Part shown: in pieces, positions 11,610-23,100 of the stretch | Layout: each line of letters starts with the position of its first letter | Numbering within the stretch: the first letter of the stretch is position 1 | Source of the DNA: Helichrysum umbraculigerum | Taxonomy: Eukaryota > Streptophyta > Magnoliopsida > Asterales > Asteraceae | DNA: 64,000 bases | Assembly: GCA_949592205.1 (NCBI GenBank) | Contig: CATIUR010000004.1 | Span: 64,329,837 to 64,393,836, forward strand | Direction of reading: 5' to 3' | The notes under the pieces: model-generated | Databases searched by the model: none | Seen by the model: only the letters and a program-made list of their open reading frames with translations | Told to the model about the DNA's origin: nothing | Made by a program: the position numbers and the translations under genes

Positions 11610-11775
11610 CAGCCCTGATTCCTGGGGAATGGGAGTCATTCCTGGGGAATCTGAAATTAAGTGTTTACAGCAGCCCTGATTCCTGGGGAATGAGAGTCAT
11701 TCCTGGGGAATCCAAATCCAAGTGTTAACAACATGTCTGATTCCTGAGGAATGGGAGTCATTCCTGGGGAATCTC
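11610..11775 (+). repeat. Tandem 61-bp repeat with paired ATTCCTGGGGAAT palindromes
   Basis: Three units with a 61-bp period. Each has two copies of ATTCCTGGGGAAT spaced 20 bp apart (starts 11618, 11638, 11679, 11699, 11740, 11760). One copy reads ATTCCTGAGGAAT. ATTCC and GGAAT form the arms. Confidence 0.85.
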
Positions 11776-11928
11776 TTGTAAATTCACATTTTTGTTATTT
11801 GAGTCATTATTTGATTAAGAGAACGATATAACGAGTCTATAATGTCATATTTTAGATGTGGGACCTAATAGAGTGTGTTTTCAGTGTTAGGTAAAAAAAA
11901 ATGGTTCTATTTTCGGGGCGTTTCAAGT

Positions 11929-11940
11929 TGGTATCAGAGC
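11929..11940 (+). promoter_or_regulatory. Primer-binding site of element D (initiator Met tRNA)
   Basis: TGGTATCAGAGC lies three bases after the LTR end. Reverse transcription would be primed here. Confidence 0.85.
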
Positions 11941-12738
11941 AATGGTTTAAGAGAGTTAGGTGATCCATGATAAGATTGCTTAAACTTAAACCATATATGT
12001 TGTTTGATTTGTTATGATTATGATTATGTTTAATAGTTAATGTGATTTTTTTGGATTAATCTGATTCTATGATGATAAATGGATAATTGAGTACAGAGAT
12101 GGTTGCCAGAGGTAAGAGTAAGTGTATATAAGGAGTTATTAGTTGTAGTTTTGTATATGCGTTCAAAATGGATAATATAGTGAAGTAGTTTTTAACTATG
12201 TGTTTAATTGTTAAATTGTTAGTTATTGTGTGTTAACTATTAAATGAATTGTATGTTATGTGTTTATGTGGAAATCACATTAGAAAACGATGATATGAGA
12301 TAGCTTGAGAATGAAGTGTGTATAACATAATATGTCTACGCCTGATCACCGTAGCTATATTATGCTATTTCACATGAAATTGTTGGAGTTATCAAATATC
12401 AAAGTGATTTAGTGTGATTGTTAGGATAGAGTGTAAGAGAAGAGGTGTTTAAATTATGTGAATTACGTGTTAGATATTATGATAAAAAGAAGAGATAATA
12501 GAGAGAGTAGGAATAATAGACTTGTATCTAGTGATACGTATTTCACTAAATAATGTGAAACCAATATGTAGGAGGTATATGATTAAGATCTTGTAGAGTT
12601 AGTGTTGATAATGTGTTTGAGTAGAACTAAGTGATATATGTGTTTATGTATGACCAGTGAATTAAGTGAAGTGTTCTAAGTATGATTAAGTGTTTGTTCA
12701 TGAGTAGAGATAGTGTTGAGACTGGGTAGTATGAGTGC

Positions 12739-12775
12739 CATTCGTGAGGACACGAATGAGATAAGTGGGGGAGAG
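12739..12775 (+). promoter_or_regulatory. Pre-PPT hairpin and polypurine tract of element D
   Basis: CATTCGTG (12739-12746) and CACGAATG (12751-12758) form an 8-bp stem around AGGA. Five bases later AAGTGGGGGAGAG is the polypurine tract that would prime plus-strand DNA synthesis. The equivalent place in A, B, C and the gag tandem holds a hairpin with a different stem. Confidence 0.75.
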
Positions 12776-12776
12776 T

Positions 12777-13217
12777 TGTAACACCCCGAATTTCAGGAAA
12801 TTAATATCGTACACGGATATATTTTTATTATGAAATATTATTATGTAGATAACGAGATATAGTGAAAAACGTAAACGGTTTTATCAGTTCCAGACTGTAC
12901 GAAATAAAAGGGAATAGAATTAAACAGATAAATACACATATGTACGTGGAGCTGTAGGATTATTTCATTTTATACCATATGTTCCCAGAGACAAGAAGAA
13001 AACACAGGAGAAATCATGGAACATCAAATTAGGTTAAATTCTTCATCCCAATCCTTGATTCAAGCTTTACAAACTCGAGTTCATCATCCTTAGTTCATCT
13101 CTAAACTTATGTAAGTTGAATTTCTTTATGTTTTAAAACCTAGGTTTTGGGTTTTTTTGGGGTTTTGATGGATTGATGGTTTTAATACGAAATTGAGGTT
13201 AAGAAATGATTGAATTG
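12777..13217 (+). repeat. 3' LTR of element D, truncated
   Basis: First 441 bp of the LTR, matching 9157-9597 with few differences. It stops where a minus-strand LTR begins. The remainder of the D LTR is not found elsewhere in the window. Confidence 0.85.
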
Positions 13218-14362
13218 TGTCGCACCCCCAAATTATAATGCGGAAGCGGGTCATTTCGGGGCACGACTAATCAATACACAAAGCACATAAGATACATAAT
13301 GAACGACCACTACATGCGTCGTTTTACAAAATACATTGATTAACGTATGAGTCTACATATAGTTTACAAAAGATGAGTTCGCATAGATACTTGAGAGATT
13401 CTAATACATATCTAATTTAAGCAAAATATAGAAATGCAGGGAAATCTCTTGATGTTTATATGATTGTATGCGACTCGAGCTACAGTATCCTGATGGGCAG
13501 TCCAACCTACTGCTGAGTACCTGAGATATCATGCTAAAAAGTCAGCTAAAAAGCTGGTGAGCTCACAGGTTTAATATGATAAGATATGATTCATGAACCG
13601 CAAGATTTAATGAGTTGATTTACAAAACATGTAAATAAATGAATAATGAGTATCACTGCCAAGAGCACATAGTCTGAGCTTAACTGAGGGGTCAGGATCC
13701 ACCTTTAAGGACCTGAGCGAGGTGCCTCTCTATGAGTGCCTAATCTACACTCAATACTGAACAAATGATAATGCGTCCGTTTGACAGGTTAGTGCTTGCT
13801 AACTCGGACGGGGATTGTCAATCCCATATGGTACCATACACTAACATTCACGCTAAATCATATTAACAGAACTATGCTTCAGAGGACTTTGATTGATTAG
13901 ATGAAAACAACTCATGCAGCATACGTGATAATTTGATACTTGCGTTAACATGTAAAACAAAACGAGCATGTATCTCACCCTTAGGTAAAAGCATTTAAAA
14001 AGGGGCTATGAGACTCACCTGAGCCTAATGAATGCTATCAATCACAATTGATGGTATATATTAGAAATGATGTCGTCTCCAACGACTGAAACCTGCAGGG
14101 CGTCTTTGATGCGCAAGGTTTTGATAAATGATTAGATTATTGAAACCTGCCGGGCGTATTATACGCGCAAGGTTTTATGATTAGATGTCTCAAAAGACCA
14201 TCTATGCTAGCCGTTCCCTCAACTAGTTATGTCCAATGAATTGTTTAATGTTTATGTTTGAGTTTGTTAAAATGTATACGGCTCGTTGGTGACGGTTTGT
14301 AATAATAATTTCAAACTATTATTATTTTGCATGATTAGTTGTACTTATAAAAGTATATGTGT
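13218..14362 (-). mobile_element. Minus-strand chromovirus LTR, 3' part only
   Basis: The plus strand starts TGTCGCACCCCC, the reverse complement of a chromovirus LTR end (compare GGGGGTGTTACA in family B). Read on the minus strand it aligns with family A/B LTRs: the block with GCTCACCAGC and GCTGAC, the CCTCATCCGGGTTAGC-like block, and CGTCACCAACGAGCCGTA. It is cut by element E at 14363. The rest of the LTR, and any internal region, is not seen. Confidence 0.75.
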
Positions 14363-16855
14363 TGTAACATCCGTCACCAAAACCCTATTCTTAGGTTCGT
14401 TTCCTATAATCATTTCTGACTTGCATTTATGCGCATGAAATTTATTGGAGAAATGAATTAAGTATTCGTGTTTTAAACTATGTGGAAAATTTAGTTCTCG
14501 AATAGTGTTCCAAAAACTTGAATCAATGTTCCTACATGGTTGGATTAAAAGTTAGATAATGCTAATGAGATATTGATAATTAATAAAGTTATAATTATGA
14601 TAAATATAATTATAATTAGAATCTTAGAATAGTAATAATAATATTTGTAGTAATATAATAAAAATCCTAATCCTAATCGTATCATCAATGATATGATGGT
14701 ACTATGATAGTTAGTATAATTAATAATAATAATACTAACAATTATTATAATAGTCTAAAATATAACTAGAATAATAATTATAATAATAGAGAATCGGTGG
14801 AGTAACATAACTAAATGTGATGATCATGGAAATTTATGTCTCATTTGCCAACTTTTGGGCTGCCGATTTGTGAGGTCAAAACGGCCCAAAGATCAAACCC
14901 TATTATTTAATCTCTAAGCAACCTATATATATAAATACAATCCAATAATTAAACCTTAAACTTTAAATCATAAATAAAATTAAATCGTATCTGCTGCTAC
15001 TGTGTTTTTATCGACGGCACCCAAGAAAGAAAATCTCTAAGGTCGAGTTGGTTTCGTGCTTCCGTGTATTCTCGTTCGTGTATACTTAGGTATAATCGTA
15101 AACCCTAATCAATATATTTTATTTTATTTTAATTCTTCTGAAATAGATGTATATGTTGGTCAATTTATATGTTTAGGGATTGAATATATTGGGTAAAAGT
15201 GAATTCCAAACCGAAAGTTTTGTATCGTTAAACTTAGAATCTGTCCCAATTTTTCAGTGGTAATCGACGGAAGATTTGACCTATTTACATTCGTTTTCAG
15301 GCTTCGGCCAAAACACAAAAGTTGTAGATCTCGAATATTTATTTAGAATTGAGAGGTTTCGGCCTCTAAAAAGCAATGTACGATTTTATAAAAATTATTT
15401 TGTAAACTGCAGTTAGGAGTGACGAATTTCTAGAAAACTTTTGTAAACTTAATTCGGTTTGATCAAACTATTTTCTAATTATTATAGAAATTGTGAATGT
15501 AAGATAAGGGTTAGATATTTTCAGAAAGAAAAAGGATATTTTTATATTTGTAAGTTGACTTTATTTATTATATTTAAAAGGGTTGTGTTTCGAGTATATT
15601 TTAAGAGTTTCCGATTACGAATTTCGAGTGTCTTCAACTGGTATTGACTATGGACAAAAAAATTCATCATTTTATATATGTCAATCATCGATTTTCATTA
15701 TCAAGTATTATAGTATGACCGTGTCATTTTGGTTTGGAAGTATTACTTGTTGCAATTAAAACTAAATGAACTAAACAATGTTTGATAATCGATTATTATG
15801 AAATAAGAGGCTAGGATCATAATTATGATAATCAACTAGGCTATTGTACAATAATGGTTCTATGTTAATGTGCAATATATTTATTGAACTTAATTTGTTT
15901 GTAGGGTGATTTGGTTAGACGAGATATTTGGTTATAGATTTTACATACCGTTTTAGTGGACTTATTTGGGAGCGTAATTTGCTTTGCTAATCAAGGTGAG
16001 TTTTCGTGGCCCCGTTTTCTTTACATATTTTTACATTGGGGGAAAAGTATGCTCACATGTTTTACCAACTGTTTTATGCTGTGATTACATTCATTTTCAT
16101 TTGGACATATGCTTGAAATGTGTGACACTATGTGACTAATGTGCTTTTGGTGGTTGCTTACATTCGTGCTGTACTTCCTTGTGGAGTATTTGCCGTACAT
16201 TGAGGTTGTTGTTTACATTCGTGCTGTACTTCCTTGTGGAGTATTTGCCGTACATTGAGGTGGTTGTTTACATTCGTGCTTTACCTCCTTGTGGGGTATT
16301 TGCCGTACATTGAGATTGTTGCTTACATTCGTGCTTTACTTCCTTGTGAGGTAATTGCCGTACATTGAGATATATTGGCTGCATTATTTCACATTTGTGT
16401 ACATTTCTATTGCATTGTCCTAACTTACTTTCATCACAACAAAAATGTTTTATTTGTGGTGTTTGGTTTCAAACCTACGAAACTCACCAATATTATTGTT
16501 GACGTTTTTGAGCATAACTTTTCAGGTAATACTAGCGGTTTGAAGATAGAGGACAACAAAGCTTAGTGGACCTCTAGGTTGCATTTAAGCTAAACTTTGA
16601 GACTAGTGATTGAGGTGGAACTTTTGCATTTTAATAAATTGGGAAAGGCATGTTTTGCCTTAATATTTACTTTGAGGGATTATTGTTTGGTTATCTGTTT
16701 CATTGTTGATATGTACATGTAGCATGAACTCCTATTCATGTTACAAGTATCATAACACATTGGATTTTTATTTTCATATAAACATCTTTATAATAATGTG
16801 TTGTGATCCTATCGTGGTTATGTCCCGTTGTTTCCGCTTTAGACGGGGTGTGACA
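14363..16855 (+). repeat. 5' LTR of element E, 2493 bp
   Basis: It starts TGTAACATCCGTCACC and ends AGACGGGGTGTGACA, directly followed by GATTGGTATCAGAGCC. It contains a GTGAGT motif (GT at 15996) followed by TTTTCGTGGCCCC, as in the other families, an acceptor-like TTTTCAG ending at 16525, and a 4 x 55-bp tandem repeat. A matching 3' LTR is absent from the window. Confidence 0.8.
16158..16377 (+). repeat. Four tandem 55-bp repeats in the E LTR
   Basis: Units start at 16158, 16213, 16268 and 16323 with TTACATTCGTGCT and contain GCCGTACATTGAG. Each has a small hairpin around CTTGT (TACTTCC/GGAGTA, with TACCTCC/GGGGTA in unit 3). Confidence 0.85.
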
Positions 16856-17121
16856 GATTGGTATCAGAGCCATTATTTATAGAGATCTAGGTGGATTGAC
16901 CTAGACTATAAATAAGGAACCCGCATATAGAACATGAATTAGGAACTACGTGTGCAATAAACTATATGTGCTTATTCGAAACGATGTGTACTTACATGTC
17001 ACTTAAGATAGACTTATCCACTAGGATATATACTTATTTGCTACATTGAAGACGTATACTCATTCGCATTCCGATTCTCGAGCAGGACATGCTCCGTTGG
17101 TGGTTTTTGCACATGCCCGCG
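16856..17121 (+). other. Element E internal region, 5' part
   Basis: The primer-binding site TGGTATCAGAGC (16859-16870) is followed by non-coding leader resembling the chromovirus leader (GACCTAGACTATAAATAAGG). It is split by element A at 17122. Confidence 0.75.
17117..17121. repeat. Target site duplication CCGCG, left copy
   Basis: CCGCG directly precedes the 5' LTR of element A and is repeated at 27298-27302 after its 3' LTR. Confidence 0.93.
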
Positions 17122-19739
17122 TGTGACAACCGTCAATTTAGGACTATACTTTAGTGCCTAATTAAGTTTTAATACATGTAATTAGTTCTGTGTTAGGCTA
17201 ATTAATGTATCAACTATTATATATATTGTTGAATATATATCTACAATTATGCGGTTTGTTTAAATCGTACGAGTTTCAAATCGAATGAATTTCGATACAA
17301 TAAATACGGACGTTGGTGACCAATTTTATTAAATAACGCTATTATGTCAAAAATATTATTATTATAATATTTCGTATTCAGTCGTATCGTACAATCAGAA
17401 AGTTACACAATTTAAAATGTAAAACGCGCAAACAAATTAACTTACCTTTTTATAATTCAAATATAAAGTGATTAGTAAAATATTTAAATAAAATATAGCG
17501 TAATAAATTGTATTTTTAAAATGTACCAATTAATATTTAAAATAATTATTTAACGTTTAAACGACGGAACAAACGAACACCGCACGGAGCGGAAACGCGG
17601 GGCGAAAATGGGGGCTTAACCTCCCACTCCCACCCACTTTTCCTCATTTCTCTTTTTCTCTATCTCTCTTCTCTCTATTTTCTCTCAACTAAACCACAAC
17701 CCAAAATCATCAAAAATCGCAAAATAAACACATTAAACGACTTCAAAACACTATACTCCTTTGGAAATAAACGACCACCTCGCGACGATCTACAATCCTA
17801 ACTTTCCGGATTTTCATTTCATCACTTTGTAAGTTTCCGACAAATTACGAAATCTCTCGATTTTACTTACTTTTCATATATTATTGTTTGGATAAGCTTA
17901 ATATGTCCCTATGAGGGTTGGGTAAAAGAATCAGACCAAACGGAAACCCGAAAACACGTTTTTGGCTCGAAATCCGTCAAACAGGTGATAGTGTCGCATG
18001 GATGAACCCAGACATGCGTCACTACCAGCGTCACTCCTTAAGTGCCGCTACACCTCCGATACCGACACTTCTTAAGTGTCGCATAAGCTCAAAAATTAAC
18101 CTCTGACCGTCACTACTGAAGTGACGCCTATACCTACCTAGCGACACTTGTTAAGTGCCGCAATATCCTTTTATCTGACACAATATACCGTCACTATATA
18201 ACTGACACCCTATATTCTATACCGACACTTCATAAGTGTCGCACATGATCCCATTTTAATCTATAACCGTCACTCTACAAGTGACGCCATACTATTTTAC
18301 GCGACACTTCGGTAGTGTCGCTATGATACACGTCACTCCTTAAGTGACGCCCAAATATCCGAAATCATTATTTTATACGACACTCCATAAGTGCCGCCGT
18401 TATGCTGAACCCGTCACTCCTGAAGTGACGCATACAATTTCACGCGACACTAGATCAGTGACGCTATACCCTTGAATCTGACACTTCACACGACACTTCC
18501 TTAGTGTCGCATGATTTTCCTTAGTGACGCCTATAGTGACGCATAAAACAGCAGGTTGTCCAACTATTTTTACACCAAGTGTCGAGATTTCACAACTTCA
18601 AATACTTATTCCATACGACTTTTAGAACATAATGGGACTTATATTTCAAGTGTAACACTTCAAAAACATGACGACAACAATAACACTTTTATCTCAACTA
18701 ATCACCAACGGGCCGTACGCGTTTTCAAAACATACTTCTAATTCAAACAAGTCGTAGTAACTTGTAACAATACAATAAACCAAATCGGGGTAATTTGGAC
18801 ATTAAGTTAGACAAACATTTCAATGGTAGTCTTTCGAGATACCAATACAATTAATAACAATTCAAGTGTCGTGGACACATTCAGGTTTTCAAGTCTTTGG
18901 ACACCAACACACTGCTAATTACTTCAAGTTTATTAAGTTAAACACATCAGGAATCAGGTGAGTTTCATAGCCCCATTTTCACTGCTTTACAACTAGGGGT
19001 GTGATATTACTACTCGATTTTGTTTTACAAGTAGAACGCAAGTGCCAAACTTCAAATACTACATGAGTTTCAAGCTAATCAATTTAAAGTCCTCCATAAG
19101 CATAGTCTCTAGTATTTTATAGCGTGAATGTTAGTATATGATATCATATGGGATTGACAATCCTCATCCGGGTTAGCACGCACTAACCGGTCAAACGGAT
19201 GTATTAGCATTTGGGAAGACGAGTGTTGATTAGGCACTCGTAGGAGGCACTCCAAGTTAGGTTTCCTTAATTGGGCCTGACAAATCAGTTAAGCTCAGAC
19301 TATGTGCTCATGGACAGTATAACTTTTATTTTGCTTAATTGCATTTTAAATTCATTATAAATCTTGCGGTTCTGACAACTATACATTGACATACAAACCT
19401 GTGAGCTCACCAGCGTTTTCGCTGACCCATTTTAGTATTTATCACAGGTACCCAGCAGTAGTTTGGCTGCACAAGCAGGAATTATTAGCTCGAGTCAGCA
19501 TACATACAACTAGAGATTGGACTGCATTATTATATTTTGTAAAAATGATTATGCTATGTAATCTCTCAATTTCAGGAATCGAGCTAATGTAACTATATTT
19601 TGATGTAAACAATTACTTTATCTATACAAGTTTAAAACGACGCATATAGTGGTCGTTCATTATATCTTATGTGCTTTGTATATTGATTAGTGACACCCAA
19701 ATCAAGCTTCCGCAAATCATTAAATTTGGGGGTGTCACA
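17122..19739 (+). repeat. 5' LTR of element A
   Basis: It starts TGTGACAACC and ends GGTGTCACA. Order: AT-rich start, leader with pyrimidine-rich tract (about 17620-17690), donor-like TTTGTAAGTTTCC (GT at 17829), palindrome array (17991-18544), second donor-like CAGGTGAGT near 18955, conserved block with the palindrome ATATGATATCATAT (19136-19149), branch-like CTGAC (19422-19426) and acceptor-like TATCACAG ending at 19447. Confidence 0.95.
17991..18544 (+). repeat. Palindrome array in the A 5' LTR
   Basis: Alternating GTGTCGC and GTGACGC type palindromes, for example CGACACTTCTTAAGTGTCG (18063-18081, 8-bp arms) and CGTCACTACTGAAGTGACG (18108-18126, 7-bp arms). The copy in the 3' LTR is 25549-26102. 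Confidence 0.85.
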
Positions 19740-19742
19740 GAT

Positions 19743-19754
19743 TGGTATCAGAGC
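19743..19754 (+). promoter_or_regulatory. Primer-binding site of element A
   Basis: TGGTATCAGAGC starts three bases after the 5' LTR, matching initiator Met tRNA. Confidence 0.9.
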
Positions 19755-20196
19755 CTAAGGTTATAGTGAACTAGGTTGCATTTAGTGGGCCTAGACTATG
19801 ACCGTTAGGCAGTATTCCTTATTAGTTATGACTAGTTCAGGGATTACATCATACGACTTTAATTTAACATAGCCTGATCAACTATGTACAATTAAAGAAA
19901 GATGATGTGAAATCTGAAAGAGTTATGTTGAACAGGAATGCATTAGTTGACTCTGACCTCGAGAGAAACGGGACTCAAAAACACTTCTGTGCTAGACACT
20001 CAATAGGTTATTATGTGATATACATATATTTACATGAATAGACCTCATTACAACTTTAGGCTATATTATATTATATTATATGAATATAGGCCTCTTTCTT
20101 TCAAACGTTTTGTCTCGGAATGACAAACACACCACTAGTTCATCATACTCGGACTAGTATCTTATTTCATTTCCTTGTTCTTTCTTACTCAGCATC
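19755..20196 (+). other. Element A leader before gag
   Basis: Non-coding. It aligns with the leader of element C up to about 20140 (CGGAATGACAAACACACC versus CAGAAATGGCAAACATCC), after which A lacks the roughly 600 bp that hold the coiled-coil reading frame in C. Confidence 0.6.
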
Positions 20197-23100
20197 ATGC
20201 CTCCACGTCGTCAAATTACCCTTAGCGAAGCTGAGATCGCGGGAATAATTGCCCGCAGTGTGACTGAAGCCTTGGCTACCCGAACACCACCTGGTAGTGA
20301 GGACACCGCAACCAATACTCCACCACCCAAACCCTGCTCCTATAAGGATTTCCTTAGCTGTAAACCACTATACTTCAAGGGCACGGAAGGTGCCATTGGT
20401 TTGATCCGTTGGATTGAGCGCATGGAATCTGTTTTCAGTCTCTGCGATTGCACTGAGAACAACAAGGTCAAATTCGCTGCTTACACCTTTCAGGAAGGTG
20501 CACTCACGTGGTGGAAAACCCACGCAAACTCTGTAGGCCTTGAGGTTGCGAATCGACTTCCTTGGGCCGAACTGAAGAAGAAGCTGACAGAAAAGTACTG
20601 TCCTGAAGAAGAACTGCATAGGCTGGAAGAAGAATTCTGGCATCTGGAAGTGCAGGGAAATGATGTCGCTGATTATACCACCAAATTTCAACAGTTTGCT
20701 CTATTATGCCCGGGTTTGGTCGAACCAGAAAGTAAGGGCATTAAGAAATACATTCGTGGACTTCCCGAGAACATCCAGGGAAACGTCGCCTCATCCAAAC
20801 CAACCACCACTGAAAGTGCCATTCGATTGGCCCACGAACTCATGGCTCTGGTTGTCAGCCGTGAGACCTCCAACACCTCATCCTCCAACAACAACAAACG
20901 CAAATCCACTGAACACCACCACAACTCCAACAAGAAAAACAACGCCATCCAAGTCTACACCACCAACTCTGAAACCACCCGCAACTACACCGGGGACAGG
21001 CCTTATTGTCCCAAGTGTAACTACCACCATTTTGGTCAGTGCGGTACTCCTTGCAACAACTGCAGGAGGCAAGGGCATTTGACTAAGGATTGCCGATCCC
21101 CCAAATCCAACAACAACCCCTCTGACAGAAATACCCGACAACCTAAGTCCTGCTACGAATGTGGAAACCCAGGACACTTCAGGGATTCTTGCCCAAAGTT
21201 GAAGAATAAGGGCAACAACAACAACAATCACCGCAACAACAACAACAACGTCAAAAGCAGCGCCTTTGTGATCAACTCAGGGGACGCCCGTCATGACCCG
21301 AACGTGGTCACGGGTATGTTCCTCCTCAACAATTTAACTGCTTCAATTCTGTTTGATACTGGTGCCGATAGGAGTTTTATTTCCGATGAATTTTGCCCTC
21401 TACTTGACATCACACCTGTTGCTTTAGACGTTAAGTACACCGTAGAGCTAGCAAATGGCAAGTTGATAGAGACAGATAGTGTGATACCTAAGTGCATTTT
21501 GAATCTAGCCGACGAAATCTTCTCCATAGATCTTATGCCTATTGAGATAGGAAGTTTCGATGTCATCGTAGGCATGGACTGGTTATCCAAACATCGCGCC
21601 GAAATCATTTGCCATGACAAAATTGTTCGCATACCTCTCGCCGTCGGTAGAACCTTGGTCATACAGGGGGAGACCGGTGGGACGAGGCTTAACCTCATAT
21701 CTTGCCTAAAAACCCGGAAATTTCTGAGAAAGGGTTATCCAGCAATCCTCGCGCACATTATGGAGAAAAAGTCGGAGGAGAAGCGACTTGAGGATGTTCC
21801 AATTGTTCGAGACTTTCCAGAAGTCTTTCCTGAGGAACTGCCTGGTCTACCACCACCAAGGCAGGTTGAGTTCTCAATCGATCTTGTACCAGGTGCTGCG
21901 CCTGTGGCCCGAGCACCATACCGTTTAGCTCCATCCGAACTTCAGGAGTTGTCCACCCAGTTACAGGAACTCTTGGAACGAAGGTTTATCAGGCCGAGTT
22001 CTTCACCTTGGGGAGCTCCGGTCCTATTTGTCAAGAAGAAAGACGGTTCTTTTCGAATGTGTATCGACTATCGAGAGTTGAACAAGTTAACTGTCAAGAA
22101 CCGGTATCCACTTCCTCGAATCGATGACCTGTTCGACCAACTTCAAGGGTCGAGTTGTTATTCAAAGATTGATCTCCGATCCGGTTATCACCAATTGCGT
22201 GTTCGCGATGCCGATATTCCAAAAACCGCTTTCAGGACCCGTTACGGGCATTACGAATTCCAAGTGATGCCATTCGGCCTAACCAATGCACCGGCTATAT
22301 TCATGGATCTTATGAATCGGGTGTGCAAGCCTTATCTTGACAAATTCGTCATTGTCTTCATCGACGACATCCTCATATATTCACGAAACAAAGAAGAACA
22401 CGCCCAACACCTCAGAACCATCCTTGAACTACTTAAACACGAGGAGCTCTATGCCAAGTTCTCTAAGTGTGAGTTCTGGATCAAAACCGTTCAATTCCTT
22501 GGTCACGTGATTGACAGTCAGGGGATTCACGTTGACCCATCAAAAATCGAGGCTATCAAAGATTGGCAATCGCCAACCACTCCGACTGAAGTACGGCAGT
22601 TTCTAGGACTGGCCGGATACTACCGACGATTCATTGAAAATTTCTCCAAGATAGCCATACCACTCACGACTCTGACTCAGAAAGACAAAAGGTTTGACTG
22701 GACTGATAAACAAGAGTCGTCATTCCAACTCTTAAAACAAAAGCTTTGCAGTGCTCCAATCCTATCTTTACCCGAAGGCACCGATGACTTCGTGGTATAC
22801 TGCGATGCTTCTCATCAAGGTCTCGGTTGTGTGCTCATGCAACGAGACAAAGTCATAGCTTATGCTTCCCGACAGCTCAAGATTCATGAAAAGAATTACA
22901 CCACCCACGACCTCGAGCTAGGAGCTGTCGTTTTTGCCCTCAAAATCTGGAGACATTACCTTTACGGTACCAGATGTACAATCTTTACCGACCATAAAAG
23001 CCTTCAACACATATTCGATCAGAAGGATCTCAACATGAGGCAACGTCGATGGGTCGAGTTGCTTACCGATTACGACTGCGAGCTCAAATATCATCCAGGC

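Larger units (their letters stand above)
9157..11925 (+). repeat. 5' LTR of element D
   Basis: It begins TGTAACACCCCG and ends GGGGCGTTTCA directly before the primer-binding site. After about 340 bp there is a donor-like ATGTAAGTTG (GT at 9491). A long T/G-rich, C-poor section follows, with three stem-loops (10129-10555), a GTGAGT at 10099, and an acceptor-like TTATGTTGTAG ending at 10855. Near the 3' end are tandem palindromes (11610-11775). No ORF of note. Confidence 0.87.
11926..12776 (+). other. Element D internal region, no coding capacity
   Basis: The primer-binding site TGGTATCAGAGC (11929-11940) matches the initiator Met tRNA 3' end used by many plant LTR elements. The remaining 830 bp are AT-rich without any ORF. 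The end holds a hairpin and a polypurine tract. Confidence 0.8.
9157..13217 (+). mobile_element. Element D: non-autonomous LTR retrotransposon, 3' LTR truncated
   Basis: A 2769-bp 5' LTR (9157-11925), an 851-bp internal region without ORFs, and the first 441 bp of the 3' LTR (12777-13217), which is then cut by another LTR insertion. The two LTR starts, from TGTAACACCCCGAATTTCAGG onward, are nearly identical over 440 bp, with only a few differences seen by eye, so D is fairly young. It sits inside Athila pol. It has a primer-binding site and polypurine tract but no proteins, like the large non-autonomous (LARD-like) class, and would need enzymes from a relative. Confidence 0.85.

Noticed and set aside
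17991..18544. CRISPR-like look of short repeated palindromes with variable spacers
   Set aside because: The DNA is clearly plant nuclear, repeats are 7-8-bp inverted arms rather than 23-37-bp direct repeats, spacing is irregular, and no cas genes exist. It is an LTR feature.
19386..19592. 68-aa frame (MTYKPVSSPAFSLTHF) repeated in the A LTRs and solo LTR
   Set aside because: It lies across the acceptor-like block of the LTR and is repeated only because the LTR is. No coding bias seen.
20368..21698. Several minus-strand and alternate-frame ORFs overlapping element A gag and protease
   Set aside because: They are shadows of the long plus-strand polyprotein, which has clear domains.
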